Notes: generated by a model from the sequence alone, not told the origin. Numbered from the stretch's first letter, positions 1-6,714 are shown. The stretch is DNA of 11,126 bases from DASZTU01 sp035547675 (GCA_035547675.1 DASZUI010000091.1:1-11126); one strand, 5' to 3'. Translations and numbers: made by a program.

Positions 1-801
1 GCCGACCAGCCGCCGCATCTCCGCCGCAGCCGATTCTCCCAGTTCCCGGCTCGCCGCGGCGATGAAAAACGGGTTGAGAAAATTCGGATCGCCGCGCCCG
101 TAGCGCATCGGTTCGCCGTCAAGGGTCAGCACCACGCCGCCCGCCGCCTCGAGTACGGCCTGTCCGGCCGCGGTGTCCCACTCGCAGGTCGGCGTGAACC
201 GCGGATAGAGCTGCGCCTTGCCTTCCGCGACGAGGCAGAATTTCAGCGACGAGCCCACGGACACGTCCTCGCTCACCCCCATGGTGACGCAGAGCTCGGC
301 CAGGGCGTCGTGCCCATGCGAGCGGCTGGCGACGATCCGCATCGGGCCGTCCGCCACCACCCGGATCGGCCGAATGTCGTCGATCGAGCCTTCACGGACC
401 ACCGCCGCCCGCGCGCCATTGGCGTCGCCCACATAGAGCGCGCCCGTCGCCGGGGCCAGCACCACGCCGAGCACCGGCCGACCGGCCTCGATCAGCGCGA
501 TGTTCACGGTGAACTCGCCATTGCGCTTGAGGAATTCCTTGGTCCCGTCGAGCGGATCGACGATGAAGAAGCGCCCCTCCAGCGCCGGCACCTGGCCCGC
601 CGCCACGCTCTCCTCGCCCAGCACCGGAATGCCGGTTTCCGCCAGCCGGTCGAGGATGACGGCCTCCGCCCGCTGGTCTGCCTCGGTCACCGGCGAGCCG
701 TCCGCCTTGTGCACGGCCTCGATGGGCCGCGAATAGACGTCCATGATGGTAGCGGATGCGGCAATTGCCGCTTCGGTCATGGCTTCGATGAGGTCGGACA
801 A
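1..801 (-). CDS. cysQ: 3'(2'),5'-bisphosphate nucleotidase CysQ (3' end outside window)
   Basis: This is a member of the inositol monophosphatase superfamily. CysQ enzymes hydrolyse 3'-phosphoadenosine 5'-phosphate (PAP), the by-product of sulfate assimilation, to AMP and phosphate, using Mg2+. I translated 267 residues; the frame runs off the left edge, probably only a few residues before the end for this family. Visible metal-site motifs are GEES (62-65), DPLDGTKEF (82-90) and the late WDTAAGQ (208-214), which is typical of CysQ. I chose a TTG start at 801 because GGGGA lies about 7 bases upstream and it gives the usual N-terminus (MSDLIEAM). The in-frame ATG at 780 has no ribosome binding site, and a GTG at 843 is also possible. 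It begins 46 bases after the MFS stop, so co-transcription is likely. The family call is firm; PAP as substrate is inferred from similarity. Confidence 0.93.
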   Translation of the reverse strand, partial: MSDLIEAMTEAAIAASATIMDVYSRPIEAVHKADGSPVTEADQRAEAVILDRLAETGIPVLGEESVAAGQVPALEGRFFIVDPLDGTKEFLKRNGEFTVNIALIEAGRPVLGVVLAPATGALYVGDANGARAAVVREGSIDDIRPIRVVADGPMRIVASRSHGHDALAELCVTMGVSEDVSVGSSLKFCLVAEGKAQLYPRFTPTCEWDTAAGQAVLEAAGGVVLTLDGEPMRYGRGDPNFLNPFFIAAASRELGESAAAEMRRLVG

Positions 802-847
802 GGCGTTTCCCCGTTGGCGCCGCGGGGGTTTACGCGCCGCCACGAAC

Positions 848-2275
848 TTAGGCAACTACCTCCGGCGCATCGGCCGGCCTGGGCTGCCGCGGCTTCCGCA
901 ACGCGTCGCCCGCACCGGGCGCGAGCCCGATGACATCGGCGACGCCCGCCAGCGCGATCAATCCGGCAAGGACGAAGGCGGCATGGAACTGCATGAGTGA
1001 GATCGCGGGGCCTGGCGCCGGAAAGAGCAGGGCCCCGATCCGCAGCGCCACTGCCGCGAGCGCCACGCCGAGCGCCATGCCCATCGGTCCGACCACGTTG
1101 GCGAGCGTATTCGCCCCCGACATCCGCTCCTGCGGCACGTCGGCAAAAGCGATCGTCGCAATGGTGGTGAACTGCATCGACCGGGTCAGCCCCGAGATGA
1201 ACAGCAGCACCATGATCACCGGCACCGGCGTCTGCGGCGTGATCAGCGCGCAGGCGAGGATTGCCGCCGCATTGAGCACGCCATTGACCACCAGCGTCCG
1301 CCGGAAGCCGAAGCGGTTCAGCACCCCGGTGGTGAAAATCTTCATCACGATATTGCCGGCGAAAACCGAGAGCACCAGAAGGCCCGACACGAATGGATCG
1401 AGCCCGAAGCCGATCTGGAACAGCAGCGGCAGCAGGAACGGCACGGCGCCGATGGAGGCGCGGAACAGCGTGCCGCCCCACACGGTTACCGAGAACGTCT
1501 TGTAGCGGAGCGCATAAAGGTCGACGAGCGGATGCGCCTCGCGCCGCGAATGCCATACCGCGAGCGCCCCGATCGCGAGGCCGCCCACCAGCGCCAGCGC
1601 GGTCCAGCCCAGCGGCGGATCGTCCCGGCTGAGCAAATCGATCCCCAGCATCACGGCGAAGCAGGCGATGCCGGTGAGCAGAAACCCGGCCCAGTCGAAC
1701 GGCGTCTCGACCGTCTCGCCCTGCGGCACCAGCCGCAGCGCCAGGAGCAGCGCGATCGCCCCGAGCGGCACATTGAGGAAGAAAATCCAGTGCCAGGAGA
1801 GATAGGTGGTGATGAAGCCGCCGAGCGGCGGCCCGAGCACGGGTGCCGCGAGCCCCGGCCAGACGATGAGGCCGATGGCCCCGATGATCTCTTCCTTGCG
1901 CGCCGAGCGCAGCACGACGAGCCGTCCCACCGGCACCATCATCGCTCCGCCGATGCCCTGCAGCACCCGCGCCGCGGTGAAATAGACGAGATTGGTGCTG
2001 AACCCGCAGAGCACGGAGGCGAGTGTGAACACCACGATGGCGGAGGCGAAGATGGTCCGCGCCCCGAACCGATCCGCCATCCATCCGCTCGCCGGAATCA
2101 GCACGGCCAGGGCCAGGATATAGGCGGAAACGCCGATCGACAGGTCGACCGGATGTACGCCGAAGCTCTGCGCCATGGCGGGGATCGCCGTCACGATCAC
2201 CGTGCCGTCGAGATTTTCCATGAAGAAGGCGCCGGCGACGAGCAGCGACACGGCGGTGGCGCGGGAAAGGGACAT
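848..2275 (-). CDS. MFS exporter, DHA2 (EmrB/QacA) family, MdtD-like
   Basis: This 475-residue inner-membrane protein is almost wholly hydrophobic and fits the 14-helix DHA2 family of proton-driven multidrug exporters. Family motifs are visible: NLDGTVIVTAIP in helix 1 (21-32), the motif A loop GWMADRFGARTIF (64-76), RVLQGIGGAMMVPVGRL (103-119), and the antiporter motif C region GLAAPVLGPPLGGF (141-154). The sequence closely recalls E. coli MdtD, for example the shared GAMMVPVGRL and SWHWIF stretches. The substrate cannot be read from sequence. The ATG start is well fixed: the frame has an in-frame stop upstream and no other ATG, GTG or TTG between. However, the ribosome binding site is poor. 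The C-terminus ends in a short proline/arginine-rich cytoplasmic tail. cysQ follows 46 bases downstream. Upstream lie about 80 AT-richer bases and then REP palindromes. Confidence 0.92.
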   Translation of the reverse strand: MSLSRATAVSLLVAGAFFMENLDGTVIVTAIPAMAQSFGVHPVDLSIGVSAYILALAVLIPASGWMADRFGARTIFASAIVVFTLASVLCGFSTNLVYFTAARVLQGIGGAMMVPVGRLVVLRSARKEEIIGAIGLIVWPGLAAPVLGPPLGGFITTYLSWHWIFFLNVPLGAIALLLALRLVPQGETVETPFDWAGFLLTGIACFAVMLGIDLLSRDDPPLGWTALALVGGLAIGALAVWHSRREAHPLVDLYALRYKTFSVTVWGGTLFRASIGAVPFLLPLLFQIGFGLDPFVSGLLVLSVFAGNIVMKIFTTGVLNRFGFRRTLVVNGVLNAAAILACALITPQTPVPVIMVLLFISGLTRSMQFTTIATIAFADVPQERMSGANTLANVVGPMGMALGVALAAVALRIGALLFPAPGPAISLMQFHAAFVLAGLIALAGVADVIGLAPGAGDALRKPRQPRPADAPEVVA

Positions 2276-2356
2276 GGCGGGCTTGGATTTGGCAGGCTGA
2301 ATAGATCGTATGATTGATTATTAGCACCGGCCGACTGCGGCGGACTAGGCGGAAAC

Positions 2357-2382
2357 AGAGATTCCCGCTTTCGCAGGAATGA
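2357..2382 (+). repeat. REP-like palindrome, copy 1 (left half of inverted pair)
   Basis: A 26-base unit reads agagattcccgctttcgcag followed by gaatga. It folds as ATTCC-C-GC / GC-A-GGAAT around a TTTC loop with one mismatch. It is the inverted partner of the unit at 2418-2443: aligned as reverse complement, 23 of 26 positions agree. It lies in the MFS/DUF993 gap, where REP elements are expected. Confidence 0.8.
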
Positions 2383-2417
2383 TAAAGTGCAGGTGGCACC
2401 CGCACCCAAGCACGCTG

Positions 2418-2443
2418 TCATTCCCGCGAAAGCGGGAACCTCC
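2418..2443 (-). repeat. REP-like palindrome, copy 2 (right half of inverted pair)
   Basis: The core is a perfect hairpin, TTCCCGC-GAAA-GCGGGAA, with flanks matching copy 1 in opposite orientation. With the 35-base spacer the two copies form a REPIN-like inverted pair just beyond the DUF993 stop codon (2454). It could also serve as a transcript end or 3' stabiliser for DUF993, although no T-tract follows. Confidence 0.8.
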
Positions 2444-2453
2444 GTCTCAGTCC

Positions 2454-3611
2454 TCAGGCCATGCCGGCCAACGCCAGCAGCTTCCGCATCCGGTCCGCCG
2501 CGAGGTCCGGATCGCGCAGCACGCGCGCCGCGTCCGCCAGCCGGAACAGTTCGGCGAAGTGCTGCACCGAGCGGGCGCTCTGCTGCCCGCCCAGCATCGA
2601 AAAATGCTCCTGGAAGCCATTGAGCCAGGCGAGGAACACCACGCCAGTCTTGTAGTACCGCGTCGGCGCCTTGAAGATATGCCGCGAGAGCGGCACGGTC
2701 GGGGCGAGGAGCGCGTCATAGCCTGCGCGGTCGCCCGCCGCGAGCCGTACCAGCGCCGCCGCCGCGACCGGCGCGATGGCGTCGAAAATGCCGAGCAGCG
2801 CGTCAGAATAGCCCTGTTCGTCGCCGGCGATCAGCTCGGGATAGTTGAAATCGTCCCCCGTATACATCCGCACGCCGGGCGCCAGACACCGCCGCATGGC
2901 GATCTCCTTGTCCTTGTCGAGGAGCGAGATCTTGACGCCGTCGACCTTGGCCGCATGGCCGTTGATCACGGCGATCGCCGTCTCCATGGCCGCCATGTGG
3001 TCGGCGGCGCCCCAATAGCCCGCAAGGGCCGGGTCGAACATCTCGCCGAGCCAGTGGATGATGACCGGCTGGCGCACCTGGCTCAATATCCGGTCATAGA
3101 CCCGCGCATAATCGTCCGGCGCCTTTGCCACCCTGGCCAGCGCCCGGCTCGCCATCAGGATGACGCGGCCGCCGAGGCCTTCCACGAAGCCGACCTGCTC
3201 CTCGTAAGCCGCAATGATCCGGTCGATCGTCACATCCGCGCCCGGCGCGAGGTGGTCGGTGCCCGCGCCGAAGGCGACCAGCGCGCCCTTGCGCGAGGAG
3301 GCGGCCTCGGCAGTGCGCCGGATCAGTTCCTGCGCACCCGCCCAGTCGAGCCCCATGCCGCGCTGCGCCGTATCCATGGCCTCCGCCACGCCCAGCCCCA
3401 AATCCCAGAGATGGTGCCGGAAGGCGAGCGTGCGCTCCCAATCGATGGCGTGCGCCTCCCAGGGGTCGAGGTCGGCAAGCGGATCGACCACCACATGCGC
3501 CGCGGCATAGGCGATCCGGTTCATCGGCGCCGCCGCCGGGACGGCTATGGGCGAATTGCGGATCGTGTAGTCGGCCATGCCCCCGGCCGTCGGCAGCTTC
3601 AGCGTCGTCAT
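2454..3611 (-). CDS. DUF993 family protein (DapA-like TIM barrel)
   Basis: This 385-residue protein has the length and character of the DUF993 family, which is annotated as related to dihydrodipicolinate synthase (class I aldolase TIM barrels). Visible features are NSPIAVPAAAPMNR near the N-terminus (19-32), QPVIIHWLGEMFDP (181-194) and DGVKISLLDKDKE (224-236). K227 in GVKIS sits where aldolases of this superfamily carry the Schiff-base lysine, so I infer it is catalytic. The substrate is not known; homologues are often found among sugar or inositol catabolism genes, which is family knowledge and not visible here. The ATG start has a clear AGGAGT ribosome binding site at 3617-3622. Its promoter carries a palindrome that probably binds the TetR protein encoded next door, so expression is likely inducible. 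The gene stands alone, with REP elements beyond its stop. Confidence 0.88.
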   Translation of the reverse strand: MTTLKLPTAGGMADYTIRNSPIAVPAAAPMNRIAYAAAHVVVDPLADLDPWEAHAIDWERTLAFRHHLWDLGLGVAEAMDTAQRGMGLDWAGAQELIRRTAEAASSRKGALVAFGAGTDHLAPGADVTIDRIIAAYEEQVGFVEGLGGRVILMASRALARVAKAPDDYARVYDRILSQVRQPVIIHWLGEMFDPALAGYWGAADHMAAMETAIAVINGHAAKVDGVKISLLDKDKEIAMRRCLAPGVRMYTGDDFNYPELIAGDEQGYSDALLGIFDAIAPVAAAALVRLAAGDRAGYDALLAPTVPLSRHIFKAPTRYYKTGVVFLAWLNGFQEHFSMLGGQQSARSVQHFAELFRLADAARVLRDPDLAADRMRKLLALAGMA

Positions 3612-3622
3612 GCGCCACTCCT

Positions 3623-3642
3623 AAATAACCGGATGGTTACTT
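3623..3642. promoter_or_regulatory. Predicted operator palindrome, TAACC-N4-GGTTA
   Basis: The palindrome taaccggatggtta (3626-3639) has perfect 5-base arms and extends with further matched AA/TT bases to 20 bases. Size and symmetry fit a TetR-family dimer site. It overlaps the predicted -10 and start point of DUF993 and ends one base from its ribosome binding site, a position suited to repression. The tetR gene is 85 bases away, so its product is the best candidate ligand. I did not find the same motif in front of tetR. Confidence 0.6.
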
Positions 3643-3661
3643 GCGCGAATAGGCCTGTCAA
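3633..3661 (-). promoter_or_regulatory. Predicted sigma-70-type promoter of the DUF993 gene
   Basis: On the minus strand a perfect -35 hexamer TTGACA (3661-3656) is followed by a 17-base spacer and AACCAT (3638-3633) in the -10 position, which matches only 3 of 6 consensus bases. The expected transcription start would be about 3626, immediately before the ribosome binding site, giving a very short leader. The -35 is convincing; the weak -10 is partly explained by overlap with the operator palindrome. Confidence 0.55.
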
Positions 3662-3724
3662 GCGCGGCGCGCGCTGCCCATCCTACCTGCCCCCATCGAA
3701 AGTCAGGTCGAGGCGAATGCCTCG
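3661..3724 (-). repeat. 3' hairpin element, copy A (directly after tetR stop)
   Basis: Read on the minus strand, the stop TGA of tetR is followed at once by hairpin CGAGGC-ATTC-GCCTCG (3724-3709). A conserved stretch containing TTTCGA and CAGGTAGG (to 3675) comes next, then a second hairpin AGCGCG-CGC-CGCGCT (3675-3661). Over 3675-3719 it matches copy B at 8311-8356 in about 36 of 46 aligned columns. Its last hairpin shares one base with the DUF993 -35 element. Confidence 0.65.
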
Positions 3725-4399
3725 TCACGGCCGCAGGAACGCCAGCACCATTTCGACGATGTGCTCGCCCCAGGCGTCGAGCGCGGCGGTGGAGAGGAGT
3801 TCGCGCTGGAACACGGTCGCCAGCGTCCATCGGTTGGAGAGATAGAACGCGCCGAGCGAGGCCATGGAAATATAGAGCTCCACCGGATCGACCCCGGGCC
3901 GGAACAGCATTTCCGCTTCACCCCGGTGCAGCACGTCGCGGATGGCCGCGATCAGCGGCGAGTTGAGCCGCACGATATCGTCCGAACGGGTGAGGAAGCG
4001 CGCCTTGTTCTGGTTCTCCGCCGCGAGAATGGCCAGAAACTCCGGGTGCTCGATGTAGTAGTTCCAGGTGAACAGCACGAGCTGGCGCATGGCCTCGACG
4101 GGCTCGCGCCGCGTCAGGTCGAGTTCCCGCTCGGCCGCGCGGATGGCGGCGTAGCGGCCCTCGAGCACGGCGAGGTAAAGCCCCTCCTTGCTCCCGAAAT
4201 AATGGTAGAGCATGCGCTTGTTGACCCGGGCGCGCCGGGCGATGCCGTCGATGCGCGCGCCGTCATAGCCGGCCTGCGAGAACTCGGCGATCGCCGCCTC
4301 GAGAATGGCCGCGGCGGTTCGCTCGGGGTCACGCTTGCGCTGGCGGTCCGGCTTGGCCGGCTCGCCCGCCTTGATCCTGTTGTGCTCCTGGACGGTCAT
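3725..4399 (-). CDS. TetR/AcrR family transcriptional regulator
   Basis: This 224-residue protein has a TetR-type N-terminal helix-turn-helix (about 24-76). It reads RDPERTAAAILEAAIAEFSQ, then GYDGARIDGIARRARVNKRM and LYHYFGSKEGLYLAVLE, ending the recognition helix region. A helical ligand-binding/dimer domain follows, with landmarks HPEFLAILAAENQNKARFL (118-136) and RRGEAEMLFRPGVDPVELYIS-like text at 159-178, resembling RutR/NicS-like regulators. The ligand is unknown. I prefer the ATG at 4399, preceded by GGAAGA; an in-frame GTG at 4420 would add 7 residues. It lies 61 bases after amn on the same strand, so it may be read from amn. It is encoded upstream of DUF993, whose promoter has a matching palindromic operator, so DUF993 is its most likely target. 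Confidence 0.9.
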   Translation of the reverse strand: MTVQEHNRIKAGEPAKPDRQRKRDPERTAAAILEAAIAEFSQAGYDGARIDGIARRARVNKRMLYHYFGSKEGLYLAVLEGRYAAIRAAERELDLTRREPVEAMRQLVLFTWNYYIEHPEFLAILAAENQNKARFLTRSDDIVRLNSPLIAAIRDVLHRGEAEMLFRPGVDPVELYISMASLGAFYLSNRWTLATVFQRELLSTAALDAWGEHIVEMVLAFLRP

Positions 4400-4460
4400 T
4401 GCATCTTCCGCTGACCACACAGTCGTACCAATCCTGGCGCGGCGAGGCCAGCCGGATGCG

Positions 4461-5936
4461 CTACTGGAACGCCGTTTCGGAGAAGGAGCGGAGCTTGCGC
4501 GAATGGAGCCGTTCGGGCGGCTGGTCGCGCAGGATTTCCATGGCCCGGAGCCCGATCAGCAGGTGCCGGTTGACCTGCGTCTGGTAAAATTCCGACGCCA
4601 TGCCCGGGAGCTTCAGTTCGCCGTGCAGCGGCTTGTCGGAAACGCATAGCAGCGTGCCGTAGGGCACGCGGAAGCGGAAGCCGTTTGCCGCGATGGTCGC
4701 CGATTCCATGTCGAGCGCGACGGCCCGCGACTGGCTGAGCCGCTGCGTGATCTCCTTCTGGTCGCGCAATTCCCAATTGCGGTTGTCGAAGCTCGCGACG
4801 GTGCCGGTGCGCATGATGCGCTTGGTCTCGAGCCCCTCGAGCTTGGTGACATCGGCCACGGCATGCTCCAGCGCCACCTGCACCTCGGCCAGCGCCGGAA
4901 TCGGCACCGAAAGCGGCAAATCGGCATCGAGCACGTGGTCCTCGCGGACATAGGCGTGCGCCAGCACGTAATCGCCCAGCTCCTGCGAATTCCTCAGGCC
5001 GGCGCAATGGCCGAGCATCAGCCAGGCATGGGGACGGAGCACCGCGATGTGGTCGGTGATCGTCTTCGCGTTGGATGGGCCGACGCCGATATTGACCATG
5101 GTGATGCCGCGCCCGCGGGGCATCTTGAGGTGATAGGCGGGCATTTGCGGCAGCCGCGGCGGTTCGTGGCCGCTTCGTCCGCCGCCCAGGCGGGTATTGG
5201 TGATGGTGAGATTGCCCGGCTCGACGAAGGAATCGTAGGCCGCGTGGCCGTCGGCCATGTACTGGTGCGCGATGCGCCGGAACTCGTCGATGTAGAAATG
5301 GTAGTTCGTGAAGATCACGAAATTCTGGAAATGTTCGGCGTCCGTGCCGGTGTAGTGGCTGAGCCGGAGCAGCGAATAGTCGATGCGCGGCGCGGTGAAG
5401 GCGGCAAGCGGGTAGGGACCCCCTTGCGGCGGGATGAAAGTGCCGTTGGCGATCTCGTCGTCGGTGAAGGCGAGGTCGGGCGTATCGAAGATGTCGCGCA
5501 GCGGCACGTTGAGCGCATTGATCGCCGCCCCGTCGAGCCGGTCGCCCGGATCGACGGCGAAATGCACCGGGATCGGCGTCTGCGACTCGCGGATTTCGAT
5601 GGTCCCGCCATGGTTCGCGAGGATGATCGAGAAATTGTCGAGCAGGTAATTGTAGAAGAGCCGCGGCGCCGTCAGCGTCGTGCGATAGACCCCCGGCGTG
5701 TGCAGCGAGCCATAGGGCAGGGTGGAATCGATCTTGGCGTAGCTCTGGGAGGTGACCTGCGCCTGCGGGTAATAGGCGCGGACCTTGCCCGGCGGCACAT
5801 GCCCTTGGGACAGGTTCTTGAGGTGGCCGCGGATGAAGGCGGTGTTCCGCTCATACATCTCCAGCACATAGTCGACGGCGGCCTTTGGATCGGCGAAGGC
5901 CCTCGCGGGCAGCGGTTCGGGGCTGACGATATTCAT
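4461..5936 (-). CDS. amn: AMP nucleosidase
   Basis: AMP nucleosidase splits AMP into adenine and ribose 5-phosphate and so helps set cytoplasmic adenylate levels. The 491-residue product matches the family length (E. coli Amn is 484). The N-terminal Amn-specific domain covers roughly residues 15-190. The C-terminal half is a nucleoside phosphorylase-type domain with GVGPSNAKT (284-292), LGHCAGLRNSQELGDYV (308-324), the nucleoside-binding ALDMESATIAANG (407-419) and CVSDKPLHGELKLPGM (431-446), where D434 is the likely base-protonating Asp. I chose the ATG at 5936 because GGGAGA stands 7 bases upstream; a longer frame to 6023 would add 29 low-complexity residues. The tetR gene follows 61 bases downstream with no clear terminator between. 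Confidence 0.96.
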   Translation of the reverse strand: MNIVSPEPLPARAFADPKAAVDYVLEMYERNTAFIRGHLKNLSQGHVPPGKVRAYYPQAQVTSQSYAKIDSTLPYGSLHTPGVYRTTLTAPRLFYNYLLDNFSIILANHGGTIEIRESQTPIPVHFAVDPGDRLDGAAINALNVPLRDIFDTPDLAFTDDEIANGTFIPPQGGPYPLAAFTAPRIDYSLLRLSHYTGTDAEHFQNFVIFTNYHFYIDEFRRIAHQYMADGHAAYDSFVEPGNLTITNTRLGGGRSGHEPPRLPQMPAYHLKMPRGRGITMVNIGVGPSNAKTITDHIAVLRPHAWLMLGHCAGLRNSQELGDYVLAHAYVREDHVLDADLPLSVPIPALAEVQVALEHAVADVTKLEGLETKRIMRTGTVASFDNRNWELRDQKEITQRLSQSRAVALDMESATIAANGFRFRVPYGTLLCVSDKPLHGELKLPGMASEFYQTQVNRHLLIGLRAMEILRDQPPERLHSRKLRSFSETAFQ

Positions 5937-6026
5937 TGCATTTCTCCCGCGCCCTGCGTCCGGCTGGCGCCTATGCCGATCCGCCCCGCAGCCGGGCCGG
6001 GCAACGACCCGAGCGGGCGGCAAATA

Positions 6027-6042
6027 ATCACCTTTGAGTGAT
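6027..6042. promoter_or_regulatory. Palindrome ATCAC-N6-GTGAT, possible operator
   Basis: Perfect 5-base arms surround ctttga. The site lies about 90 bases before the amn start, and also overlaps a possible -35 (TTGAGT, 6035-6040) reading towards the candidate small RNA. Arms this short can occur by chance, so the call is tentative. Confidence 0.3.
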
Positions 6043-6070
6043 GTATCTTTTCCTGCCGTATTGGAGCGCC

Positions 6071-6221
6071 ATCTTCAATAGCGTTCACCGGATCGACGCA
6101 AACGACCCATGCAACTGGTGAACCGCGAGACGCCTTGGCCGCCGTCCCCCCAAGCCCTCAACAGCGCGGCCGGGCTCTCCCACGGGCTGCAATGCAGGTG
6201 CGCATTGCAGCCCTTCTTTTT
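6071..6221 (+). ncRNA. Candidate small RNA with three stem-loops
   Basis: Three plus-strand hairpins follow one another without a coding sequence. The first is GTTCACC(gg)...(ct)GGTGAAC, 6083-6091 with 6115-6123. The second pairs 6134-6142 with 6166-6174 around GGCCGC/GCGGCC. The third is the terminator at 6184-6221. The loop of the second is C-rich and carries CCCCCC (6146-6151) and CCCTC (6155-6159), which could pair with Shine-Dalgarno sequences. Hairpins with C-rich loops plus an intrinsic terminator are a common design of trans-acting RNAs in alphaproteobacteria. A weak promoter, TTGAGT (6035-6040) with 18 bases to TATTGG (6059-6064), would start transcription near 6071; the 5' end is therefore a guess. 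Alternatively this is an attenuator leader of msrB. I do not recognise a named RNA family. Confidence 0.42.
6184..6221 (+). terminator. Strong intrinsic terminator upstream of msrB
   Basis: A perfect 12-bp stem, GGGCTGCAATGC with GCATTGCAGCCC, closes a 6-base loop (6196-6201) and is followed by TTCTTTTT. It is a textbook Rho-independent terminator on the plus strand, but no plus-strand gene lies upstream of it within the gap, and amn is transcribed the other way. Something on the plus strand starting in the gap must be what it ends, or it attenuates msrB. Confidence 0.85.
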
Positions 6222-6252
6222 GCCGATTCGGCAGGAAAAACGGCGCCGCCGC

Positions 6253-6259
6253 CTATATA
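6253..6259 (+). promoter_or_regulatory. Predicted -10 element of msrB
   Basis: CTATATA lies 45 bases before the msrB ATG and matches the CTATAT -10 preference of alphaproteobacterial housekeeping promoters. No good -35 hexamer stands 16-18 bases upstream. A GC-rich GGCGCC repeat and a strong CAGGAGG ribosome binding site follow. Confidence 0.45.
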
Positions 6260-6303
6260 GAGGGCAGGGCGCCGGGGCGCCAATCACGTGTCAGGAGGTT
6301 TTC

Positions 6304-6714
6304 ATGGATGCCAAGGCCTATAAGGTCACCCATACCGATGCCGAGTGGCGGCAGATCCTGACGCCCGAACAATACCAGGTGATGCGCGGGCACGGCACCG
6401 AGCGGCCCGGCAGTTGCGCGCTGCTGCACGAGCACCGGGCGGGCGTCTTCTCCTGCGCCGGCTGCGGCGCGCCGCTGTTCCAGTCCGAGCTGAAATTCGA
6501 GAGCGGCACCGGCTGGCCGAGCTTCAACAATCCCCTGCCGGGCGCCGTCGAGACGACCGTCGACCGCTCCCATGGCATGGTCCGCACCGAGGTGCATTGC
6601 GCCACCTGCGGCAGCCATTTGGGCCACGTCTTCCCGGACGGCCCTCCGCCTACCGGCCTGCGCTACTGCATCAACGGCGTGGCACTCGACTTCACGCCGG
6701 CCGAGGCACAATAG
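6304..6714 (+). CDS. msrB: Peptide-methionine (R)-S-oxide reductase MsrB
   Basis: MsrB reduces the R-epimer of methionine sulfoxide in oxidised proteins, a repair step in the cytoplasm. The 136-residue protein is a single complete SelR domain. Two CxxC pairs bind structural zinc (C51/C54 in CAGC and C99/C102 in CATC). The catalytic Cys is C122 in RYCIN. GTGWPSF (68-74) and GSHLGHVFPDG (103-113) are the other signatures. Where two-cysteine MsrBs carry a resolving Cys (SGCGWPSF) this one has Thr69, so it probably uses another Cys such as C38, or direct reduction by thioredoxin or another thiol. The start at 6304 has AGGAGG five bases upstream; an in-frame extension to 6109 runs through the terminator and is rejected. 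A terminator lies 37 bases beyond the stop. Confidence 0.97.
   Translation: MDAKAYKVTHTDAEWRQILTPEQYQVMRGHGTERPGSCALLHEHRAGVFSCAGCGAPLFQSELKFESGTGWPSFNNPLPGAVETTVDRSHGMVRTEVHCATCGSHLGHVFPDGPPPTGLRYCINGVALDFTPAEAQ

Larger units (their letters stand above)
5937..6303. other. Gene-free divergent region between amn and msrB
   Basis: No protein gene is supported in these 367 bases. They hold the amn leader and ribosome binding site, a palindrome ATCAC-N6-GTGAT at 6027-6042, three plus-strand hairpins ending in a strong terminator (6083-6221), a TATATA -10 element at 6254-6259 and the msrB ribosome binding site AGGAGG just before 6304. I could not identify a convincing amn promoter on the minus strand. 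Confidence 0.8.

Noticed and set aside
777..2405. A 542-codon minus-strand frame overlapping the MFS gene
   Set aside because: It is the shifted frame of the MFS gene, with an Arg/Ala-rich product and no domain.
2379..3845. A 488-codon plus-strand open frame across DUF993
   Set aside because: Low-complexity Arg/His-rich antisense product, while the minus strand encodes a recognisable family with a good ribosome binding site.
4400..4460. A second TetR operator in front of tetR for autoregulation
   Set aside because: The gap contains no TAACC/GGTTA half-sites in palindromic arrangement, so autoregulation is not supported from sequence.
5937..6023. A 29-residue N-terminal extension of AMP nucleosidase
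   Set aside because: It is Arg/Gly/Pro-rich with no ribosome binding site, whereas the ATG at 5936 has GGGAGA upstream and gives the normal family length.
4863..6041. A 392-codon plus-strand open frame opposite amn
   Set aside because: Antisense of a well-conserved AMP nucleosidase; the composition is unlike a real protein.
6109..6303. A 65-residue N-terminal extension of MsrB, or a leader peptide
   Set aside because: The frame runs through the strong terminator hairpin. The domain and a strong AGGAGG ribosome binding site point to the start at 6304.
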